From Plutella xylostella (taxonomy: Eukaryota > Arthropoda > Insecta > Lepidoptera > Plutellidae), in contig NC_064001.1 of assembly GCF_932276165.1 (NCBI RefSeq), forward strand, positions 751,501 to 815,500: DNA of 64,000 nucleotides, given 5' to 3'. Below are positions 36,056 through 47,647 of the stretch, piece after piece. The notes below the pieces were generated by a model, which worked only from the letters and a program-made list of their open reading frames with translations, made no database searches and was not told where the DNA came from. Both the position numbers and the translations under genes were made by a program. Numbering within the stretch: position 1 is the first letter of the stretch; every line of letters begins with the position of its first letter.

Positions 36056-37272
36056 AATAATAATAATAATAATAAATTCATTTATTTCAGGTAATTTTTC
36101 ATAATTACAAAAATAACCCATAGTTGTTGTTAGTAACAATAGCCCTTATTTCTATGTTAGTAGACAGAATACACAACAACATAAATTAATAATTTATAAA
36201 AACTAGTCCTATGCGGGTGGCCTCTGCCAGGTGGGGACGCTAGCATGCAGCAGGGAACAGCGACCCACATAGGGACAGTCGAGCCTGGCCGCAATGGTGG
36301 TCAGGAGGGTGTTGGGGCTGGCCCGCACGCGTCGCACCAGCGAGGCGGCTCGCTTTCGCATAGTTGCATAGAAGCAATCTGTTCGCGCCTCCACAAACAT
36401 GCCTGACGCACTGCAGCGTCGGGACAGCCCCAACAGACTCCGGAACGCATTGTTAAACTGCACCCGGAGGGCACTGTACGATTTTTGCGTGTAGAAGGCC
36501 CACAAGCTGCAGGTGTAGAATGTGGTGCAGTACGATTTAAAAAGCGTTATTTTGACTTGCCTGGAGCATCGAAAAAATCTGCGAGCAATCATATTTGCTC
36601 TAATCGACAATGCCCTCCGTTCCCTCTCCATGTCGTCATCGTCCTTGAGGCTGGATGTCAGTAGGTGGCCTAAATACTTAAATTCATCTACCTTTTCCAA
36701 GGTAGATTCATTTAGCCGAATTGGTGGAGTGTTGACCCTACGTAATTTCGATCCAGCCTCAAATACCGTGACTTGACTCTTTTTGGCGTTGTATATGAGT
36801 CCGTGAGAGCGGGCGTATTCCTCACAGATGCGCAGCATCTGTGAGATCCCGCAGGCCGATGCACTCAGCAGCACCATATCGTCCGCGTAGCTTATGTTGT
36901 TGAAGCTGACTCCGTCAATGTGGCATCCGATATGTTGGCTGCTGAGCGCTCTGACCAGAGAGTCCATGTAGAGGTTAAACAGTGCGGGTGAGGTTAACCC
37001 CCCTTGCCTCACACCACACTCCAATCTATACGGATCTGACACTGCATCTGCCCACTTAACGCAATTGATCTGGTTCCCATACCAGTACCTGAAGATACTA
37101 ATGAACTCACTGGGCAAGCCAATATCCTTGAGTTTTCTCCATAGTATATCGTAGGAAACCAGATCAAAAGCTTTCGACAAATCTAAAAAGCAAGCGTATA
37201 CAGGCGTATTTCTTCGCACATAGTAGTTGACGGTGTGCTTGACGCACAGAATAGCACACGCATAAAGCAATC
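36056..37272 (-). mobile_element. 5'-truncated non-LTR retrotransposon (LINE)
   Basis: The element is oriented on the minus strand. Its 3' end is an AAT/ATT trinucleotide run at 36056-36076, its short 3' UTR covers 36077-36208, and its coding part breaks off abruptly at about 37272 within the RT domain. Dead-on-arrival 5' truncation is typical of LINEs. It sits antisense in dpr intron 1. Confidence 0.8.
36209..37270 (-). CDS. LINE reverse transcriptase, 5'-truncated but otherwise open
   Basis: 353 codons remain open to a natural stop. RT motifs are in order: FLDLSKAFDLVSYDILW near residue 28, GVRQGGLTSPALFNLYMD near 86-103 and NISYADDMVLLSA near 127, with the catalytic Asp pair. The C-terminal half is the usual thumb and connector of a CR1/L2/Daphne/jockey-group LINE. 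Everything upstream of the RT palm (endonuclease, ORF1) is missing, so this copy cannot move itself. The lack of internal stops suggests recent insertion. The clade is a judgement from motif style only. Confidence 0.8.
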   Translation of the reverse strand: MLYACAILCVKHTVNYYVRRNTPVYACFLDLSKAFDLVSYDILWRKLKDIGLPSEFISIFRYWYGNQINCVKWADAVSDPYRLECGVRQGGLTSPALFNLYMDSLVRALSSQHIGCHIDGVSFNNISYADDMVLLSASACGISQMLRICEEYARSHGLIYNAKKSQVTVFEAGSKLRRVNTPPIRLNESTLEKVDEFKYLGHLLTSSLKDDDDMERERRALSIRANMIARRFFRCSRQVKITLFKSYCTTFYTCSLWAFYTQKSYSALRVQFNNAFRSLLGLSRRCSASGMFVEARTDCFYATMRKRAASLVRRVRASPNTLLTTIAARLDCPYVGRCSLLHASVPTWQRPPA

Positions 37273-37501
37273 TCCATCAGACATTTAAGTATCGGTAAAA
37301 TTATAAGAATCAAAATAGAATGTTTATTTCTACTGTATTTTCCAAACCACCCGATTGTAGTGGGCCGAAGAACCGCAGTGTTATTTTAGATTACTTAATT
37401 AAGTTTTATATTGGCTTTATGTTATTACTGCGTAGGTGGGCAAACTAAGCAATAATATTATTAATATCGTTATCTAAGGTTAAGTTTATCTATAATTAAG
37501 G

Positions 37502-37714
37502 TTGTCTAATTTATTAGCCGACGACCGCTGGAGTAGAAAGGTTCTGGAGTGGAGACCCCGTGTCGGCAAACGGCGTGTCGGTCGCCCCCCAACCCGTTGG
37601 TCTGATGATCTGCGGAAGGTAGCGGGAAGCCGCTGGATGCAGATGGCGGGTGACCGTTTGGGGTGGCGATCGTTAGGAGAGGCCTATGTCCAACAGTGGA
37701 CTACAGAAGGCTGA
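37502..37714 (+). pseudogene. RTE-type LINE, C-terminal fragment
   Basis: About 70 codons ending at a natural stop: KRRVGRPPTRWSDDLRK, VAGSRWMQMAGDRLGW and SLGEAYVQQWTTEG, directly followed by a GA run. It is the cleanest of the RTE end fragments in the window and matches 15818-15999 and 40289-40506 closely. Confidence 0.75.
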
Positions 37715-37734
37715 GAGAGAGAGAGAATTTATTA

Positions 37735-37862
37735 AAGGTTGTCTGGCAGAGATCGCTTTTAGTTATAAGACGGCCTTATTTGTACCCTAATTAAGTTGCA
37801 ATTTGTTAATCTTATTATTATTTGTTGGTGTACAAATAAAGTGTATTCTATCTATCTATTAA
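37735..37862 (+). repeat. LINE 3' tail with TCTA repeats
   Basis: GTCTGGCAGAGATCGCTTTT, ATAAGACGGCC, then GTGTACAAATAAAGTGTATT and TCTATC repeats. I recognise it as a widespread insect LINE 3' end with polyadenylation signal and simple-repeat tail. It abuts the RTE fragment but is probably a separate insertion. Confidence 0.65.
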
Positions 37863-38084
37863 AACGTCTCGAGGGGCATCACTAGTGATGACCCAATAAA
37901 CTAGCTGGCTATCTCAACTCTAACAGGTGATCTAGAATCTAGACTCGAACTGACTATAAACTAGAACTCGCTCTATCGTGATTTTAAACTGCATTTGGCG
38001 GTGCGAATGCATTGAAGTGGATCGAATGGGAAATCACGATATTTTAGACTATGTTGTTTCAGTTATAGGACTATAACTTGATTT

Positions 38085-38290
38085 GAAGGAAGTTGGTGGA
38101 GAACATCGTGAGGAAACCTGCACATCTAGGTTATAGATGTGTATCCTAAGTGCATTGTACTTATTCCAAAACGGCTATATGGTTCGCAACCTATCACGTG
38201 AGTACAAATGTGCTGCGAAAAGTGGGTGGCTCGCTTGTGAGCCACCTCTGACTACCCCTTCGGGGATTACACTCGTGAGTGCATATGTAT
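38085..38290 (+). mobile_element. Retroposon fragment sharing the SINE family A tail
   Basis: Contains CATCGTGAGGAAACCTGCAC and then TGCGAAAAGTGGGTGG, CACCTCTGACTACCCCTTC and ACTCGTGAGTGCATATG. The last part is the same module, in sense orientation, as the family A SINE tail. It lacks the tRNA-like head, so it is either a different element using the same 3' end or a truncated SINE. Confidence 0.6.
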
Positions 38291-40288
38291 ATTGAAGAAA
38301 GTTAAACATAAGTAATTCAATCTTAAACGGCACTAGACTTTCTTCACTACTATATCAGATCATGCCGTTCATACTACGTGATGTAACTATGTTTTGAAGT
38401 AGTTTGTTACTAGAACCTTGTCGATTATAATTACGTTCATAAATAGGTAAAGATGTAGATTATTATCTCGCTATTAAATTTGAATATACTTAGTTAGGTA
38501 AATCATACTAACAGTTGTAAATTGTTTAAAATTTTATCATTTATTTGACCCTGCCTTTTTGAAATTCACAGTTTATAAAGGGTGTTCGTTAAGACAGAAA
38601 TAATCATCTCATATTAATCTCGCTTCCAAACAACACAGTCATCATAAACTATACATAATGTTTATATAAACACGGTTTAGTCATAAAACACTGCACAAAA
38701 CACAATTTCTGAGCTCGCGTGCCGTCCAAATCCAACTCCTAAACATTCTTATACGCGGCTCGCCCCATTTTCGTTCAATGCATGTTACGTTCATATTTTT
38801 CACTTCAAAGACGCGAATAGCCGAGAATAATACACCTCCAGGTAACAAGTCTACACGTAGGCATTTTACGATATCGGAAACTAGAGGGAAAGGAACGGAC
38901 GCCATTTGTCATCCCGCTCTAGCATTATCGGAAACACGAGACAAAAGATCCAGAGGGCCTTCGACCGGAATAAAATAGAGTAGACTGCTGCAGTGGAAAC
39001 GTGACTGGTGCTAGGAATTTTTCATATTCGAGCTGGTATGAACCATAACATGTTTCTGCCTCACCACATGACTGAGTAATGTTTGGACAGAAAGCGACGG
39101 TTTAAAATTTGAAATTGGAACTTTTATTTTTTTCGGCAGCTTTTTAATAATTTCGAGTGTTGTGTGCCAGTGGCTCGGAACATCGGGTTCCGGGAATTTT
39201 TGTACCGAACGTATCTCATTTGGGTATGCATAATACAATTCTGAGAATTCTTAATTATTCATCCGGCACTTGACACCTCCACGATTATTTGTTTCAATCT
39301 TTTTTTGTAGAGTATTAAACTTTATAATTTAAGGTACAAAAATAAAATGTAATATAATACAGCGTATGGCTGTCATTTCCTTATGCGTATAGGAAGCATT
39401 AAAATAATCTTCATTATGGGGTGCACGAAAGGATCCTCTCCGAGTGACGTATACTTTTATATAAATACGTCGGACGCACTCTGGGGGCCTATTGCGAAGG
39501 CAAAACGAAGTAACATTTACGTAGTAATTAGTGTCAAATTCAATACAATTTGAATCCGAAAGTGGGACGCAATATACTTACTTAGGTAAATCAAGCTCTT
39601 CTGCTGCTACCCACTTATGAATACTGTTCCTTTTAAGACAAAAAAAGTTACATAAATATAGGTTTACTGACAAGAAGTTAAAATTTATATTTCATTGGCA
39701 TTTTTCGTATTTTTTATTTTTTCCGTAATAAGTGGGTTAAAATATAATCTGTGGTCCATGATCCTATTCTATATAGGTTCAGTTGCTGGTTGGCTGGCGA
39801 TTGAAATAGAGGTCACTTGGCCATTTACAGCAGGGTCCTCGAGCAAACAGGGTTCCGTACACACAATCAATAGCCGGAGCACACATGACGAACACCTTCT
39901 TAACTCAATGCAAACAAACACTCCTCAAAGAAACGACACTGTGCAAGCAAAACCCGACCTTGCTCATATAGCTATAGGGTTTGGGTTTCCGTGGGACGAA
40001 GGCTACAGAGAAAACAAGCTTATATAAACGCGCGGGTGTTTTTAAGCAGTTTGAAGAAATGGTGAAAGAAAAATAGCATTCTTTAGTAGTCTGAATAAAA
40101 TAGTGCAGGGTTTTCCAGGGAAATATATTGGAGCTGAAATGATTTAGGTATGCAATGGATTTCACTAAAGAGACACATTTTAAATGTTTTACGTTGATTA
40201 ACACTGACTTTACCTGGTATTTTAGTTGAAATTCTCATCGAGGCGTCTCGTATCGGCCCGTGTCCTAGTTTGTAGTGAGATATATAGA
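38291..40288. other. Intronic non-coding DNA
   Basis: No exon is recognised. A 110-codon frame at 39695-40027 begins with a hydrophobic stretch but is not flanked by splice signals in a useful phase and resembles no family I know. Confidence 0.45.
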
Positions 40289-40506
40289 TATCTCTCTCTT
40301 TCTCTCAGCCTTCTATAGACCACTGTTGGACATAGGCCTCTCCTAACGATCACCACCCCAAACGGTCACCCGTCATCTGCATCCAGCGGCTTCCGGCTAC
40401 CTTCCGCAGATCATCAGTCCAACGGGTTGGGGGGCGACCGACACGCCGTTTGCCGACACGGGGTCTCCACTCCAGAACCTTTCTACTCCAGCGGTCGTCG
40501 ATTCAG
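40289..40506 (-). pseudogene. RTE-type LINE, C-terminal fragment
   Basis: The inverse of 37502-37714 with few differences, including the CT run (the element's GA tail), AGRR/VGRPPTRW-type coding and the upstream DDRWSRKVLEWRP segment. Only the last 70 or so codons are present. Confidence 0.75.
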
Positions 40507-40672
40507 ATAGATAGATATCAGGTGTAGTTATTGTATATAACCCTGAGACCAAAGTATATCTGAGAAGTGAACAATAGGTACTATTAATTCGGAGCAAAGT
40601 CAACTAATGAATCGCATTCAAATCCATTACCGTTGTTTGAAATGATCACCCCGTCATCCCCATATACACTGG

Positions 40673-40738
40673 CGAGCAATGAAAAAGTACCAATCACATC
40701 TGCCGTTCCATATGTCACTGGAACTTTTTCATTGCTCG
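40673..40738. mobile_element. Short hairpin MITE
   Basis: CGAGCAATGAAAAAGT and ACTTTTTCATTGCTCG form the outer arms, and the inner bases (CCAATCACAT, ATGTCACTGG) also pair with mismatches. The whole unit is 66 bp. Confidence 0.7.
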
Positions 40739-40902
40739 TGAGAGTATTTACTGTAAGTTCTTTTAAGCCACAACTAAAAAAGTTCACCTTCTCTTGCACG
40801 GGTGTTAGCGGGTGGGATAGGGCTGACACAACACATTTTTTTTCAATACATGAAAACAATACATGATTGCATCGCTAGGACGGTTTTTTTCACCTATCAC
40901 CT

Positions 40903-41037
40903 ATCGCCCTCCTGCCCACTGGACTGACGACCTTAGGCGGGTAGCCTGTAGTGGTTGGATGAGAAAGGCCGAGGACCGAGTGTTGAGGCGCTCCTTGGGA
41001 GAGGCCTATGTCCAGCAGTGGATGATTATTGGCTGGT
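40903..41037 (+). pseudogene. RTE-type LINE, C-terminal fragment
   Basis: Encodes RPPAHWTDDLRRVACSGWMR, then AEDRVLRRSLGEAYVQQW, diverged from the other copies. It ends only about 80 bp before the acceptor of dpr exon 2, so a retroposon landed very close to an exon. Confidence 0.65.
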
Positions 41038-41117
41038 CCAACCCCCTGTATCTACTGTAAATTCACCTGCTCTCCCCCACAACATACAACAATAACAAAT
41101 TTCCTCTTCGTTTCCAG

Positions 41118-41254
41118 GTGTGTCAGCGGGGGGCGGGGGCTGGGAGCCGCTGGGGCAGCCGTACTTCGACAACAGCACGCGGCGCGAGGCCACGGCGGCG
41201 GTGGGGCAGCCCGCCTACCTGCACTGCCGCGTGCGCAACCTCGCCGACAGAGCC
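41118..41254 (+). CDS. dpr: dpr-family gene, coding exon 2 (N terminus and first half of Ig1)
   Basis: Acceptor TCGTTTCCAG|G and donor GCC|GTGAGT bracket 137 bp in phase 1 to phase 0. It encodes residues 14-59: the end of the signal peptide (VSAGGG), a linker with an N-glycosylation sequon (N32-S-T), then the A-B strands of Ig domain 1, with the B-strand cysteine C50 in AYLHCRVRNLADRA. GC content is very high compared with flanking introns. In Dpr proteins Ig1 is the surface that binds DIP partners. The following intron is 15.6 kb and contains the nested LTR elements. Confidence 0.9.
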
Positions 41255-41644
41255 GTGAGTATCAGTGACAACCCTAGCTTTGTATCAGTTGACAACCCTA
41301 GCTTTGCATCAGGCATCTGAATTTCCGGAATTGAAAAGTTCAGAGATGAATCACAGAACCCAAGATATACCATACCTACGTTTAAAGTCTCCCGTAACAT
41401 ATCTGCTTCAACTGTACAATTCAATGTCCACTCATAGAAAATTTGACGTTTGAAGTTTTAGTCAAGATCGGAAGAATAGTATTTTTCATGAAGAACTCCG
41501 TAACTCGGAAGTAGATTAAGTGTATTATATTTATAAGCCCGATCATAGCCTAATTCCCTTAGCCACGGGGCCCAAAATTCTGTCTAAGTATGAACTAGTT
41601 AGACAGGAGTTAATGAAATAATTAAAGGTTTATACAATAAACAA

Positions 41645-41698
41645 GCCTGTCCTTCCATATCAATTAGATTATTATCTAATTGATAAGGAAGGACAGGC
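41645..41698. repeat. Near-perfect 25-bp inverted repeat with 4-base loop
   Basis: The left arm GCCTGTCCTTCC continues to ATCAATTAGAT. The right arm is its complement with one mismatch. It would fold into a stable stem. It may be a mini-MITE; it is shorter than an ordinary insect pre-miRNA. Confidence 0.7.
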
Positions 41699-42240
41699 AG
41701 ACACACGGGCAATTCTAATCCTACAGCGATATTAATTGGTCTCGATTACAAAGCAGGAAGGAGTCGGGATATATATAATTATAGACTGATGAGCTATTGT
41801 GAGGTAATTTCATTTTTGCCTCGTGGAAGGGCCCCCTACACGTGTAGCCTCTAGTGGAGTTATTCAATAAGATATTCAAGCAGTCAATTTAATTGGAAAG
41901 AATTGTTAATTAAATACTTCACTTTATTTCCCGTAAGCGTTTCTTAATTACATTTTTTTCGACCTCGAACTTGGTTCTGAAAGTGAGTAAGTTATGAACT
42001 TCTTTGAACCCGCTACCCAGAATGTAAAAGTTAATGTCGTTTCAGTCAGAGCCTTTTGCGTTTTTTTTTACTTTAACTTCTACATTCTAGGTACTGGATA
42101 TTTCTAGGAGGTACGTTCTAAACAATTGAATTACCATAAAGAAGATGCAGACGTGGCAGTTTTGTGAAAAACACTTTCAAACGGAAAACTTTGGCTCCTT
42201 ACAATTCACCTAACGACTATTCTATGACGATCTTACGTAA

Positions 42241-42447
42241 ATATGTGGGGACATCTCGGTCATCCGATCCCAAGCTAGGCAGAGCCTGTGTTTTGGGTAT
42301 CTGACACCTGATATATCTACACAAAATACATAGATAGATACATATTAAATATCAACACGCAAGATCAGAGTACAAATATCTGTGTTTAAACAAATATCTG
42401 CCCCAGCCGGGAATCGAACCCGGGACCTGCTAAACCAGTTGGCCGTC
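42241..42447 (-). mobile_element. tRNA-derived SINE, family B, deleted head
   Basis: Body and B box match 17293-17545, but most of the A-box side of the tRNA-like head is missing: GGTCCCGGGTTCGATTCCC is preceded directly by ACTGGTTTAGCA. Such a copy should be transcriptionally dead. Confidence 0.75.
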
Positions 42448-44178
42448 TTAATAAATACCTATAAGGCCTTAAACAGAAACGTGACAACCAGCATTTGATG
42501 ATTGGGTTCTTATTAGTACTAAACACCGGTATACTGAAACTGAAACATTCTTCCCCGTACATCGATACCGCTCATGATAAATAGGTTATGCAACGGCAGT
42601 TACCTTGGTCAGCGAAGGTGATAATTCAATCATGCGTTTAACTCAGACCATGCGTTTCATCTGTAGCAACCTGTATAACGAATCAATTACTAACCTATGT
42701 ATGTTCTACATATTACATTCGTGTTAATATGTATTGGATTACATCTTTAGTGATAGTATTTACCGCAGTCGAAGATTGCATTTAACACAACCTATAGCTA
42801 CCATACTCATGCATACAATTACATAATAGTAGACGCTTAGATTAACAATATATAAACAATATGGTGTTTTACATTCAATACACCAAATAAGACTTTAGTT
42901 ACTCTTAACTTGTGTTTCAGTTAGAGTAGGTCCTAACCGTGGCCCGTTGCCGTCATCGTAAAATGGATGAAAATGAATCAATTTGTATAATGGCTATCTG
43001 AGTGACATATTCACATAGACCTAGCTCTAGATAGATGTACTAATTTGAATACGGTTTGTTTTTGTTTGATGGTTTAAAAATACATCCGGTCAAGATTTAT
43101 ACCAAAACACATTTGAATATTCGTGGTTAAAAATAAACGGCTCGTGAAATCACGCAAACCAAACAATTTTCACGCGTGCAAAAAAGAAATACTTTCGACC
43201 TAATTAGAACCTACATTTAGGCACTACAACATGAACAACGCAGTTTATGATGTTTGCACACTATAAACATTTCATAATATTATTATTATTACGCTCCATT
43301 ACGCCAAGGCTATTCAAACAAACGGAAATTGGCCGTTTGTACCCGAGTATATGAATCACACCTTCATAGAGGTAATAATGATGTTAATTCTTTATGAAAA
43401 ACATTTAAAAAATGATGGCTGTGACTGCTTCACTCATAGAACGCTCACGCGGACTCGGGTATGGCTTCACTAGCCCAATGCAGTCACTTTAGTATACGCA
43501 AAACGGGGTTTTGGGGTACTGCTATGCTAACCACGACATTCCCGTTGAAATAAAATGTACTGATTGCACGACAGTTATCCTTCGTTAGAGTAACATGTAA
43601 CGATAGAGTGACTTTATAATTAAAAGTATAAATAATTTGATATAACAATCACGAATAAATTGTATTATCAAGAACCTAACCTGTATCCTTCTTCCAACCT
43701 GATGTATCGTCACTGTCTACTCTAGTTGCACTGGACGAACAATTTTGTTGATACACCAATTAACCTGTGAGCTCCAGAAAGTGGGAAATCGCGCGAGATT
43801 TTTATTGTGTCTGATTTCACGGCATTCATCCGGATAAATAGGCTTCTTTTTTGCACCCAACGTACTAAGCTATCTACGTTAGCCAAGTCATATTAATCTA
43901 TAAGTCTCGCTATGTTGTTAGTTCCCGATCGAGAAGTTTGAAATATCCCTGCTGCCGCATATTTAGCATAAAGGTGGTAATTGGCCTCAGAGCCTCTATT
44001 AAGAGTATTTCAATTTACGAAAACGAAAACAGGTACCTATCGTTTTTTTCTGTCATCTGCACACATTATCTGTCATAAGTTTAATTCCAGTTTCTTCTAG
44101 AAGCGCTTCTTTGTATGCGAGAGTACGTAAACTTTTATAGTTTTTGACAATCTATCAAACCAGACTACAACCCATAGA
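42448..44178. other. Intronic AT-rich DNA
   Basis: dpr intron 2. A short fragment of the 31120 repeat family is at about 42835-42890. No exon or other element is recognised. Confidence 0.5.
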
Positions 44179-44333
44179 CTAACCCCCTTATTCATAGAAA
44201 AGTTACAAAACGTTTTAACTAATAAACTGTTTTGTCCCTCTCCGACAGGGAACAATTTGTTCTTTGACAGAGAGGGACAAAACAGTTTATTAGTTAAAAC
44301 GTCTTGTAACTTCTCTATGAATAAGGGGGTTAG
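44179..44333. mobile_element. Palindromic MITE, 155 bp
   Basis: The ends CTAACCCCCTTATTCATAGA and TCTATGAATAAGGGGGTTAG are complementary. Arms of about 65 bp pair through GTTACAA, ACGTTTTAACTAATAAAC and TGTTTTGTCCCTCTC. The central loop is about 20 bases. Flanking TA is present on the right (TAGTA), but a target duplication is not clear. Confidence 0.8.
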
Positions 44334-45934
44334 TATATACTAGCGTATAATAAGTCTATGCTACAACCAAACTAGACGTACTGTAGTGACGTTGCGACAC
44401 ATCTGCATGCTGGAACCACTTGACGACGGCCTCCAATTGACGCCTTAAAACATGGCCAGCACTGGGCTGTGCAACTGACTTGACTATTTGAGACTCGGTG
44501 TTGTAAACTTTGAGCGAGACTCGCGGGGCTGAAAGTTTTTTTTGGTGGATAGAATAATTCACGAGTTGTAAGATTGATTTCTGTATCTGTCGGTTTATCT
44601 ACTATGCCATGGTGAAAATAACATCTAAGCCACGCTTATGTTTGCTTCAGCTAACTGCAGATATTAATAATTCCTTTCTACTACTTTATAATTATAATGT
44701 TACAAACAGGCTGCTTCCCAGCAACTTTACAAGGCATCAAAAGTTATCGATTCAATCCAAAAGAATTACACACTCGTTGGTATTTTTATTTGATAAAAAT
44801 AAGAAAAACACTCTTCCTTTCTACTTATTACCATCGCAACTAGGGAAGAGCAATTATTATATTAGGTTAGCAAGTACTTAACTATGGGATGTTGTATTAT
44901 CTCAGTCGCGGTGCGATCAAATTAACTATGAACATACTTACTGCGGCGAAATGCGGCTATGGAATATTCCTTTAAAAAAAATGTATGTTTGTTGCCAAAA
45001 ATATTTGCGGAATATCTATAGAGTAATAGTACGGAACCCTTCGTGCGTGAAGCCGACTCGCACTTAACCGATTTTTATTAGAAAATACCTATGACTTTTA
45101 CGTTTAATTTGTATTGCAGCCATAAACAAAAGTTCATGTTAATCATGCTATGAATCACTACTGATCAAAGTCAGTTTGTAAAAAATACGATAATTTGTGA
45201 GCCCTGTCCTTATATCCCGTTAATGGATTACTACCTCTATTCTGCCTTATTTCCCATCTTATTTCTCTTTAGTGGACTTTATAGCTGAATTTGCTTTCCT
45301 AGAACGAGCTAATGTCATAGTCTTTGTGATGAAAATAACGCAGTTGCTCTCGAGAAAATATTATCCTTGCTCTTTATATTGTTATCAGAGCTGAAAGCAA
45401 ACACTCTTTGGTTGTTTTCATATCAAATTGTAGCTTATTTGAATATTGACACTGACACAGAGTACAGTCTACAATATACTCACCATGCTGTACAGATTTG
45501 AGTATATATGCTGTACTGCTGTACAGTCTTTTCACAGTTATTTAACATCATTTTTACGTGATCTATTCATCGTTATTTTAACTTCGATTTACATTCAAAA
45601 TAATGTTTGATAGTTCAGAAGATATTATTAATATAATTGTGAACACAGTGTTAATTTATTTATCAATATAGTTCAATTTAAGCCTTTACAAAACTATAGG
45701 AACCACCACGATGTGTGCGTGGTGAAAGCTTTATTTTGGCAAACATAAATACAACACCGGTAGGTATAGAACCTACATTGAAAAATAAAAGGCTCCCTTT
45801 CTTCCTTTGAGGCACGGAATCCAAAACTAAACTACAGAGCCATCAGGTGAAATCAATAAGTGCTCCCGACATTTCCACCTTCCCATTGAACCGTCTGACG
45901 GAACCGCGGACACCCGGCCACTTAGATTTACAAT
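44334..45934. other. Intronic DNA with a LINE-tail repeat
   Basis: No exon is recognised. At about 45020-45080, ATAGTACGGAACCCTTCGTG followed by GCCGACTCGCACTTAACCG is a familiar lepidopteran LINE 3'-end repeat. A 90-codon frame at 44609-44881 and others are unremarkable. Confidence 0.5.
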
Positions 45935-46175
45935 AGACGAACTAGATGGAGTGTGAGTGCAAAAGAAAAGTCTCAACAAATGACACCACAATTCTACCAC
46001 TTATTGTTGATAAGTTCGGTTTAAATATTTGTGACTTCATTCAATGGTACAATGGTTGTCATTAGGTTGAAATTGAAACCGTTAGACAGTAAATAAAATG
46101 CGGTAATTTATATTTTAGTTTTATTTCTGTATGTGGCACACTATCTTGTTCGTATATTGTTAATCTAATCTTTAG
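45935..46175 (-). repeat. Interspersed repeat, inverted copy of 31120-31322
   Basis: Reads from AGATGGAGTGTGAGTGCAAA to CACACTATCTTGTTCGTATA, matching the complement of the 31120 copy throughout, with small indels. Confidence 0.7.
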
Positions 46176-47547
46176 AAGCTGCCGACTAAAAGGTTTTTTT
46201 TTAAAGTAAGTGCCAATGCTTTCCCAGCCAGCACTATTTCACGTGCTGGCCATCTTTTATGTGGTTTCCGATTCGATCGCGAGTGAATCGGAGCCAAATT
46301 GCGAGTGAAGAGGCTGAGTCATTCGCTTTAGTGATTGCGTTGCTTCTGATTCACTTTAGTATTTGAAGCCGGATCTTAGTGCGGAACGAAGTGGGGGCGA
46401 AATGTCTTTTACGAGTTTCACAAGGAGTGTGAAATATGTCGTGTAGAATTGGCGACAGGGTTGGCTACTTATAGATAATGAATGCGTGTAAAATTACTTA
46501 CACATTATTGCAGTTATTTATTGTTTTGCTATGTAACACCAATAGATAGATAACATTACAATAAATAAAATACAATATTTCCGAATAATCTTCACATTTT
46601 GGTACCTTCATTCAAATTATGAAAAATTAATAAGTACCTACCAACCTATACATGCAAACAAACTCAACTCAACAAATAATTAAAAACGACCTTAGACTGA
46701 TGGCCATCAGGCGACGCATGAGAATTTTCATACTATTTCAATCCTGGACTAACTTTAAATAACCTACCGAACGTAGGTACAGGAAACCGCGGGCTAACTT
46801 TCTGCATGAACGTTTTGTTCATATTGTGTATGAAGACACCATTTGTCCCGGTTCGACCGCGCTCCGTATAATCTTGCAGCTGATCTGCGCTTGACCCACT
46901 AAACTTTGCCGCGGGCTGGCGCAGTTTTCGAACTATCACCACTGTCGCATCTAGCGCGGTTTTAAATCTTTGACGGAACTTTTATAAGCCTGGGTATTGT
47001 GGGGATACAAATATAGGGCTTTGGGGGAAAAACTGAGGAAAGTTTTACAGCGCTCGCCGTCCATTCTGCGAGCATGTTATGCCACTTAGAGGGGTTTAAT
47101 GCAGACCTCTTGTTTGCGTTGGGAATACTGTTATATCTTCATTAGTTATAGCTTGTTCCGTATCATAAAGTTAGTTGTAAGCACATGGCTTCTAAAATTT
47201 TATGAGTTGGAAATCTGTGCGTTCACAAAATGCGACCTTAAATCAGTAACCGTAGGGTCAAGGATGGAGTATTATATCGCATGACAGAGGTCCAGGTATA
47301 GAAGTTAGTTTGTGGAGCGTAGTTATTGCATCACTGAGGGTTAGATAGTATCTACTTATCAGAAATCTAATTATAATGCGTGAGCAATGATCTCGTATCA
47401 CTTAAAATCTCATTTGAGCAATGTTTTTATTAAATGCCGTGTAAGATAATATTAACATGATACACTACTGAGCTGGGTTTACCTATGTTTGATGAAATTT
47501 AACTTTTAGGAGAAGTTGTTTTTTTTTTCAAATATAGTGTTTGATAG
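46176..47547. other. Intronic DNA, no element recognised
   Basis: Contains a slightly GC-richer block at about 46780-46950 and no recognisable gene. It ends at the gypsy target site GTTTT (47548-47552). Confidence 0.45.
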
Positions 47548-47552
47548 GTTTT

Positions 47553-47647
47553 TATTGTGTTATTTGCACTTTTAGTAATTAAAACCACTGAGTATGTTGT
47601 ACACGTTTAATGTCCGGGCGTCAACAACCTACCCACATGTATTTATA
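47553..47647 (-). repeat. Gypsy 3' LTR, distal part
   Basis: 95 of the 115 LTR bases, from the LTR 3' end up to TATA. The LTR's own TATA box (TATAAATA on the minus strand) is at 47640-47647, and the nested element begins immediately after it. The remaining 20 bases are at 52197-52216. Confidence 0.9.

Noticed and set aside
39695..40027. 110-codon frame with a hydrophobic start as a secreted protein
   Set aside because: Followed by low-complexity sequence, no homology pattern, and a similar-size frame overlaps on the other strand.
41645..41698. microRNA precursor
   Set aside because: The stem is almost perfect with a 4-base loop and is shorter than typical insect precursors; kept only as an inverted repeat.
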